Part shown: positions 7,354 through 9,216 of the stretch, in pieces | How positions within the stretch are numbered: position 1 is the stretch's first letter | How the letters are laid out: every line of letters begins with the position of its first letter | Assembly: GCA_026418215.1 (NCBI GenBank) | Contig: JAOABT010000078.1 | Span: forward strand, 1 to 9,216 | Direction of reading: 5' to 3' | Length of the DNA stretch: 9,216 nt | Source of the DNA: Clostridia bacterium | Lineage (GTDB): Bacteria; Bacillota; Clostridia; DSM-8532 | Notes under the pieces: generated by a model | Seen by the model: the letters and a program-made list of their open reading frames with translations, nothing else | Database searches by the model: none | What the model was told of the DNA's origin: nothing | Position numbers and translations under genes: made by a program

Positions 7354-8928
7354 CTAATTGATCATAATATTTGGGTCTAACAGCGATACTTGATTCTTGA
7401 AGGCTTTGATTGCCTCTTCACGGGAGAGCTGCCCACTCATGTAGGCTTCAGCCTGTTCATCCCAATACTTGTCGATCTGTTCATCATAGCTGCAATAAAC
7501 ACTTCCGTTGATGGACTGAGCATTGGTGCTGAAGTTGGCAAAAGGATTCTGTCCCTGCAGGAACGGGTCGGGTGCGTCGGACAAAACCTTGGCGTTGACC
7601 TTGAGGCTGGCGGTGTTATCGTTATTTTCTTTAGCCCAAGCCTCGAGGTAGCTTTCATCCATAGTCAGGTATTGCACAACCGTTTTGGTAGCGTCTGCGT
7701 TTTTCGAGGCGGCATTGACCCCAATCCAGGTTCCACCGTAAAAATACTGGAAGGGTCCCTGGATCATAGCCCAGTCTCCGGTGGTATCAGAGGAGCCGTC
7801 GGGGCTTTTAGAGTTGGACTTGATAATGTATTGTAGACCCCAGCCGGGAAGGAAATAGGAAAAGACTTCGGTTGAATTGTCGTTAGCGTCCTTGGCGGTA
7901 TTGCTGAAGCTGTTCATCCAATTGGCATCCCATTGGTTGAAATCAGCAAGATAGCCTTTATCCTTCAAGGTTTTCTGTATATCGAGGAAGTTGACGAGCG
8001 TATCATCAACTTTTAATTCATTGTTGGCCACCCAGGGGTTTGCACGTAGGGATTTGGAGGGCACCTTCATTTCGTCAGAGGCACAGAGCTTGCACTTTCC
8101 ATTGGAAGCATGGTAGAGCTTCTGTGCTAAATCCGGGAGCCTCGAGGGGTCCTGGACCATGGTCTGAATCTCATCGGGGTTATCAGTGCCTAGATATTGC
8201 TTGGCAAGACTTCTTCTATAGAACATAGCTCCTGGCGCCACGTTCAAAGGATAGGCCCTTATGGTGCCGTTCTTGTCGGTGGCATAATCAAGGGTATAAC
8301 GCATGAGGCCTATATTTTTGGCTGTAGTCTTCATATCATTCAAATCCATGAAGTAGCCCGAATCGATATAGCGCTTCACACTGGGCGGTTCCATGGTAAA
8401 GATGTCAGGGGTTTCGCTTCCGCTGGCGATGGTTGTCATAAGTCTCTGCTGGTATTCGTCATAGGTAAGGATAGTGGTTTCAAAGTTAATGTTGGGCATT
8501 GTTTGCTTGGCGTAATTATTAATAATGCTCTCAATCGAGGAATTGGATGACCAGACGGTAAGGGTTGCCGTTACATTGTAGTCTGCCACGAAGCTGCCGG
8601 AAGGAGCGGTAGTCTCACCTGTCTGGTTGTCCTCGCCATTTTCCCGGTTAGCTCCCAAATCCTTTTTAATGGCGCCAAGAACGCCTGAAAGGTCACCGGC
8701 GGCTTTATTTGAATCCGAGCTTTTGCCGGCTTCATCATCAACAGCGGCTTCTTCATCTTCATTGTCCTCATCATCCTGGGAAGTGATCTGTTCATCTTCA
8801 CCAGACGAGAACAGGCTGGAAAAAACACCGGTCCACCACATGATGCCGGCTGCCAAAAGGACAACAGCGGATAGTGCGGCAATCCAGACTAGGAGCGTCT
8901 TCTTTTGATTTCTGGGCTTGGGACTCAA
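7354..8928 (-). CDS. Membrane-anchored ABC-type extracellular solute-binding protein, family 1
   Basis: From the best in-window start (TTG at 8928) it is 524 residues. Residues 1-10 are basic (KPRNQKK) and 11-32 form a single hydrophobic helix ending in WW. No lipobox Cys is present, so the protein is anchored by a membrane helix instead of the usual lipid. Residues 42-112 are an acidic, Ser/Asn-rich linker. Residues 119-524 look like a type-1 periplasmic-binding fold for sugars or similar solutes: ATLTVWSSNSS, then TPDIFTMEPPSVKRYIDSGYFMDL (174-196), YPLNVAPGAMFYRRSL, and a C-terminal helix ending with EEAIKAFKNQV. A Cys pair C279-x-x-C282 sits in the extracellular part. No transporter permease or ATPase is next to it in the window, so the ligand is unknown. 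The ribosome site before TTG is poor, and the frame continues upstream into a zinc-ribbon-like segment (8929-9177), so this start is probably not the real one. Confidence 0.8.
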   Translation of the reverse strand: MSPKPRNQKKTLLVWIAALSAVVLLAAGIMWWTGVFSSLFSSGEDEQITSQDDEDNEDEEAAVDDEAGKSSDSNKAAGDLSGVLGAIKKDLGANRENGEDNQTGETTAPSGSFVADYNVTATLTVWSSNSSIESIINNYAKQTMPNINFETTILTYDEYQQRLMTTIASGSETPDIFTMEPPSVKRYIDSGYFMDLNDMKTTAKNIGLMRYTLDYATDKNGTIRAYPLNVAPGAMFYRRSLAKQYLGTDNPDEIQTMVQDPSRLPDLAQKLYHASNGKCKLCASDEMKVPSKSLRANPWVANNELKVDDTLVNFLDIQKTLKDKGYLADFNQWDANWMNSFSNTAKDANDNSTEVFSYFLPGWGLQYIIKSNSKSPDGSSDTTGDWAMIQGPFQYFYGGTWIGVNAASKNADATKTVVQYLTMDESYLEAWAKENNDNTASLKVNAKVLSDAPDPFLQGQNPFANFSTNAQSINGSVYCSYDEQIDKYWDEQAEAYMSGQLSREEAIKAFKNQVSLLDPNIMIN

Positions 8929-9177
8929 AGAAACCTGTTGGACTTCCAGGGAAGGCTTTGACTCCGGACCTGACTTTGCATCGTAAAACGGCTGCGCGGT
9001 AGGAGTGTGCTGGGTTGGCTGATTGTTCTGCGCAGATTGTGCAGTAGAAATGTTTTGGGAAGGCTGGGCAGGCTGAGTGGGCGGTATGTACTGAACAGGT
9101 GGGGCAGCGTTGCTTGGCGCATAGGGCTGGCCGCAATTGGCGCAAAATTTGTCCTGCTCGTTTTGCCTTTGCTTTGG
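8929..9177 (-). pseudogene. In-frame upstream extension: half zinc ribbon plus Gln/Pro-rich linker, N-terminus disrupted
   Basis: The solute-binding protein frame stays open for 83 codons above TTG 8928, up to a TAG at 9178-9180. It encodes NEQDKFCANCGQPYAP, the second half of a classic zinc ribbon (Cys codons at 9142-9144 and 9133-9135), then a Gln/Pro/Ala-rich linker joined to the basic stretch before the membrane helix. Zinc ribbon, flexible linker, then membrane helix is a common order in Gram-positive membrane proteins, so this looks like genuine coding sequence. Yet it contains no ATG, GTG or TTG before 8928, and the first Cys pair is missing. Another frame is open from the window end (9215) down to the same point, and one extra base in the four-base run at 9144-9147 would join it to FCANCG. 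A frameshift, a nonsense change or a sequencing error are all possible. Confidence 0.55.
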
Positions 9178-9216
9178 CTAGTATTCTGCTGCTTTAATAT
9201 TTTCTCAGCATGATCG

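Noticed and set aside
7390..8908. Several plus-strand frames opposite the solute-binding protein gene
   Set aside because: All are antisense to a gene with clear domain structure and show no family motif.
1..9216. CRISPR array, insertion sequence or phage attachment site
   Set aside because: No regularly spaced repeats outside rlmB, no transposase or integrase motifs and no terminal inverted repeats with target duplication were seen.

Overview
The window looks like a piece of a Firmicutes chromosome, most likely from a member of the Clostridia. The evidence is the adjacent pair mini-ribonuclease III (mrnC) and RlmB-type 23S rRNA methyltransferase, which is a typical Firmicutes arrangement, together with GGAGG-type ribosome binding sites, GTG/TTG start codons, a sigma-A type promoter and Gram-positive-style surface proteins. 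Base composition is moderate. No species can be named from the sequence alone.

Layout. (1) Bases 1-4983, plus strand: a tight three-gene unit. It holds a very large von Willebrand factor A (VWA) protein whose 5' end lies outside the window, a signal-peptide protein with fibronectin-III/Ig-like domains and a C-terminal membrane anchor, and an 80-residue protein with two membrane segments. The genes are 10 bases apart and then overlap by 4, so they are probably co-translated parts of one cell-surface assembly of unknown function. (2) Bases 4993-7087, plus strand: a good promoter, then mrnC and rlmB overlapping by 14 bases, then a strong 14-bp hairpin terminator. Both products act on 23S rRNA (end maturation and 2'-O-methylation). 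This RlmB has a roughly 276-residue Gly/Arg/Lys/Phe-rich low-complexity extension in front of an ordinary SpoU catalytic core. (3) Bases 7088-7353: a non-coding stretch with several inverted repeats. (4) Bases 7354-9177, minus strand: a membrane-anchored family-1 extracellular solute-binding protein. Its frame continues upstream of the best available start (TTG at 8928) through a Gln/Pro-rich linker into half of a zinc ribbon (FCANCG), then meets an in-frame TAG at 9178-9180. The N-terminus is therefore either broken, frameshifted or wrongly sequenced.

The most unusual items are the VWA/FN3/small-membrane-protein trio, the RG/GF-rich extension on RlmB, and the zinc-ribbon/linker/membrane-anchor/solute-binding architecture. 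None can be called a new system from this sequence alone.
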